A stretch of DNA of 64,000 bases, from contig JAJNNQ010000009.1 of the NCBI GenBank assembly GCA_027886175.1, positions 23,053,501 to 23,117,500 on the forward strand. Reading direction: 5' to 3'. The first letter of the stretch is position 1, and each line of letters opens with the position of its first letter. This document shows positions 63,301-64,000 of this stretch, piece by piece. The DNA comes from Phylloscopus collybita. Taxonomy: Eukaryota > Chordata > Aves > Passeriformes > Phylloscopidae. The notes under the pieces were generated by a model. It did no database searches and was not told the DNA's origin. It saw only the letters and a list, made by a program, of their open reading frames with translations. The position numbers and the translations under genes were made by a program.

Positions 63301-63517
63301 GGGCTAAATCAAGTAGGAAACTAGTAGAAATACTGCAAATGCCAACAGTCATGCCATATAATAACAATTTTATTTAGCTATGCAGGACAGGTGGGGTACC
63401 TGATTGCTGGAATGAAAGAAGTAACGGAAGCCCAAATAGGAGACACACTGTTTTTGTATAAACAGCCAGTGGAGCCTTTGCCTGGCTTTAAGTCAGCGAA
63501 GCCAATGGTTTTTGCAG
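54219..63517 (+). CDS. GUF1: GUF1, mitochondrial LepA/EF4-type translation GTPase (partial: first nine coding exons)
   Basis: Nine exons join in frame: 54219-54350, 55436-55547, 56428-56576, 56773-56853, 58414-58491, 59293-59376, 59805-59869, 61676-61879 and 63378-63517, giving 348 codons plus one base. GUF1 is the mitochondrial homologue of bacterial LepA/EF4, a GTPase that acts on mitochondrial ribosomes and promotes protein synthesis. Residues 1-44 contain Arg/Lys but no Asp/Glu, as expected of a mitochondrial targeting sequence. GTPase motifs: AHVDHGKST (64-72), RGIT (103-106), DTPGH (129-133), NKID (183-186) and SAKLG (214-218). Domain II begins near residue 240 ([13 protein letters not shown]). 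Human GUF1, recalled from memory, aligns almost without gaps. The remaining domains, including the LepA-specific C-terminal domain, lie beyond the right edge. No stop or frameshift is seen. Confidence 0.96.
54351..55435 (+). other. GUF1 intron 1
   Basis: 1.1-kb intron, GT/AG. It holds the 42-bp inverted repeat at 54658-55125 and, between its arms, TATAAATAG (54867) and AATAAATAAAATA (54947), an LTR-like order of signals. Confidence 0.9.
54658..55125. repeat. 42-bp inverted repeat with 384-bp spacer
   Basis: The arm at 54658-54699 and the reverse complement of 55084-55125 match at 39 of 42 positions (shared core CCTTAATGGCCCCCTGAAT). Weaker similarity may extend beyond both arms. It could be a nonautonomous DNA transposon with long terminal inverted repeats, or two copies of one element in opposite orientation. 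No target-site duplication was resolved. Confidence 0.75.
55436..55547 (+). CDS. GUF1: GUF1 coding exon 2 (P-loop)
   Basis: 112 nt between the acceptor TTTCAG and the donor GTAAGC. It encodes [20 protein letters not shown] and the G1 motif AHVDHGKST, ending in phase 1. Confidence 0.95.
55548..56427 (+). other. GUF1 intron 2
   Basis: 880-bp AT-rich intron with no recognised element. The 75-codon frame at 55999-56226 has no family resemblance. Confidence 0.9.
56428..56576 (+). CDS. GUF1: GUF1 coding exon 3 (switch I and DTPG)
   Basis: 149 nt after TTTTTTGTAG and before GTAAGT. It carries [11 protein letters not shown] (G2/switch I) and LIDTP, the first half of G3, ending in phase 0. Confidence 0.96.
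56773..56853 (+). CDS. GUF1: GUF1 coding exon 4
   Basis: 81 nt after TCCACAG and before GTATAG. It starts [13 protein letters not shown], completing G3, and ends VVDANE in phase 0. Confidence 0.96.
56854..58413 (+). other. GUF1 intron 4
   Basis: 1.56-kb intron of AT-rich DNA. I recognise no element except a short A/C-rich tract near 57340 and a GTT-rich tract near 57470. Confidence 0.9.
58414..58491 (+). CDS. GUF1: GUF1 coding exon 5
   Basis: 78 nt after TTTCTAG and before GTAATA. It encodes [17 protein letters not shown] and PVINK, the first half of the G4 NKID motif, ending in phase 0. Confidence 0.96.
58492..59292 (+). other. GUF1 intron 5 with an unidentified open frame
   Basis: 801-bp intron. 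An open frame from about 59012 to 59301 (97 codons) reads like ordinary protein (for example [20 protein letters not shown]) and runs directly into exon 6, but in a different frame from GUF1. It could be a fragment of a retrocopy or an unused exon. I do not recognise the family. Confidence 0.6.
59293..59376 (+). CDS. GUF1: GUF1 coding exon 6
   Basis: 84 nt after TTTTACAG and before GTAAGA. It begins [17 protein letters not shown], completing G4, and ends in DECIR, phase 0. Confidence 0.95.
59377..59804 (+). other. GUF1 intron 6
   Basis: 428-bp AT-rich intron with no recognised element. Confidence 0.9.
59805..59869 (+). CDS. GUF1: GUF1 coding exon 7 (G5)
   Basis: 65 nt after GTTCTAG and before GTAAGT. 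It starts [13 protein letters not shown], containing the G5 SAK motif, and ends in phase 2. Confidence 0.95.
60040..61590 (+). mobile_element. CR1-like LINE copy, plus strand, 5'-truncated, in GUF1 intron 7
   Basis: About 1.55 kb of decayed CR1 ORF2 ends in the CR1-type terminus CCCTTCCAACCTGATAGGAT then TCTGTGA at 61561-61587. Recognisable parts in order: an AEV..FFxSVF-like segment (60075-60115), a [11 protein letters not shown] box (about 60615), [10 protein letters not shown] (about 60702), and the catalytic region at 60846-60867, which reads KFASDTKL where FADDTKL is expected, so one catalytic aspartate is lost. Frameshifts are frequent, so the copy is dead. It lies in the same orientation as GUF1 and fills most of intron 7. 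Confidence 0.9.
61676..61879 (+). CDS. GUF1: GUF1 coding exon 8 (domain II start)
   Basis: 204 nt after TTGACAG and before GTAAGT. It carries [16 protein letters not shown] and [13 protein letters not shown], the beta-barrel domain II, ending in phase 2. Confidence 0.95.
61880..63377 (+). other. GUF1 intron 8
   Basis: 1.5-kb intron. Its middle third is an antisense LTR (about 62456-62963); the flanks show no recognised element. Confidence 0.9.
62456..62963 (-). mobile_element. Solo LTR of an endogenous retrovirus, antisense to GUF1
   Basis: Read on the minus strand, the sequence from about 62963 (GGCTTTGGCTGGGATGGAGT) through GATAACATACC, GACACAGCCAGGACACC and CCAAACTGGCCAAAAGGGCA to AGCAATAAAAAAG (about 62717-62700) matches, in memory, a widespread bird ERV LTR. 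The downstream part (AAACTGTCTTTATCTCAATC at about 62550) fits the same element. No internal retroviral coding lies beside it, so it is a solo LTR. Exact ends and target-site duplication are not resolved. Confidence 0.75.
63378..63517 (+). CDS. GUF1: GUF1 coding exon 9
   Basis: 140 nt after TATTTAG and before GTGAGG. It starts with the split Leu then [15 protein letters not shown], includes AQIGDTL, and ends PMVFAG with phase 1. It is the last exon in the window. Confidence 0.95.
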
Positions 63518-64000
63518 GTGAGGAGTAAATCAATATGAAGTGGAGTTACTTCTTCCCAGTGATAAAAGTGAGAGCTGTTAGAGCTATTAAAAGAAGATGT
63601 GTCTATTAAGAGTTCGGAGGATTAGAATTTTAGCCGAGGTGCATCACTTATGTAGATTTGTGTGTTTTCACTGTGACTTAACAGGATTAGTAATTAATGC
63701 TGACTGGTTGTATATGAATACAAGACAAACGTGTATTTTTGCCTGTGATTATTTTTTCTAATTCCAGTAAACTCTTAATAGCTGGAAAAGAAGTGTTGAA
63801 ATTTATAAAAAAAAAAAGGAATTCTTCATCTTGATAATCAGGTTTCTGTAATTTTTGTGTTGGTTTTTCTTCTTTTAAAACTTTTCAGCTGTTTCATTTT
63901 TGTTGAACATGGTAAACTGCCAGAGCTAACACTCAGAATGATCCTGTAAAAGATTTGACTTTTTGAGCTTGAATAGTTACATTGAGCTGTTGCCATTAGC
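63518..64000 (+). other. GUF1 intron 9 (runs past window edge)
   Basis: Begins with GTGAGG after exon 9. 483 bp of AT-rich intron are visible; no next exon appears before the end. Confidence 0.85.

Overview
This is vertebrate, and very probably avian, nuclear DNA. The supporting signs are split genes with GT/AG introns, CR1-type LINE fragments with the typical 3' end, long terminal repeats of a kind I recognise from bird genomes, AT-rich intergenic DNA, and one compact CpG island. The species cannot be fixed by eye; a songbird or other neoavian bird is my guess.

Two protein-coding genes can be reconstructed exon by exon. YIPF7 lies on the minus strand (22285-34058): five coding exons join in frame to a complete 257-residue Yip1-family membrane protein of the early secretory pathway. 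GUF1 lies on the plus strand from 54219 and runs off the right edge. Nine coding exons give the first 348 codons of the mitochondrial LepA/EF4-type translation GTPase, with all five GTPase motifs intact. The genes are head to head, about 20.2 kb apart start codon to start codon. From memory this is also the arrangement beside human GUF1, which favours YIPF7 over its paralogue YIPF5.

Layout: 1-22284 is intergenic AT-rich DNA with an old CR1 remnant (about 7.7-7.9 kb), a composite LTR cluster (10.15-11.29 kb), microsatellites, and several hairpins. 22285-34058 is YIPF7; a CpG-rich block next to exon 2 carries a good CTCF-like motif. 34059-53900 is intergenic, with an unexplained GC-rich block (35.9-36.2 kb), an ancient LINE reverse-transcriptase remnant (47.8-48.9 kb), and a minus-strand CR1 3' end (49.26-49.95 kb). 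53985-54420 is the GUF1 CpG island. 54219-64000 is GUF1, whose introns hold a 39/42-matched inverted repeat, an unidentified ORF, a dead CR1 copy, and an antisense LTR.

The two genes do not work together in one pathway: one concerns ER-Golgi membrane traffic, the other mitochondrial translation. I found no operon-like, CRISPR-like or otherwise new multi-gene system. The best leads are noncoding: the inverted repeat in GUF1 intron 1, the CTCF-like site in YIPF7 intron 2, a pre-miRNA-like hairpin near 14.4 kb, and two open frames I could not identify.
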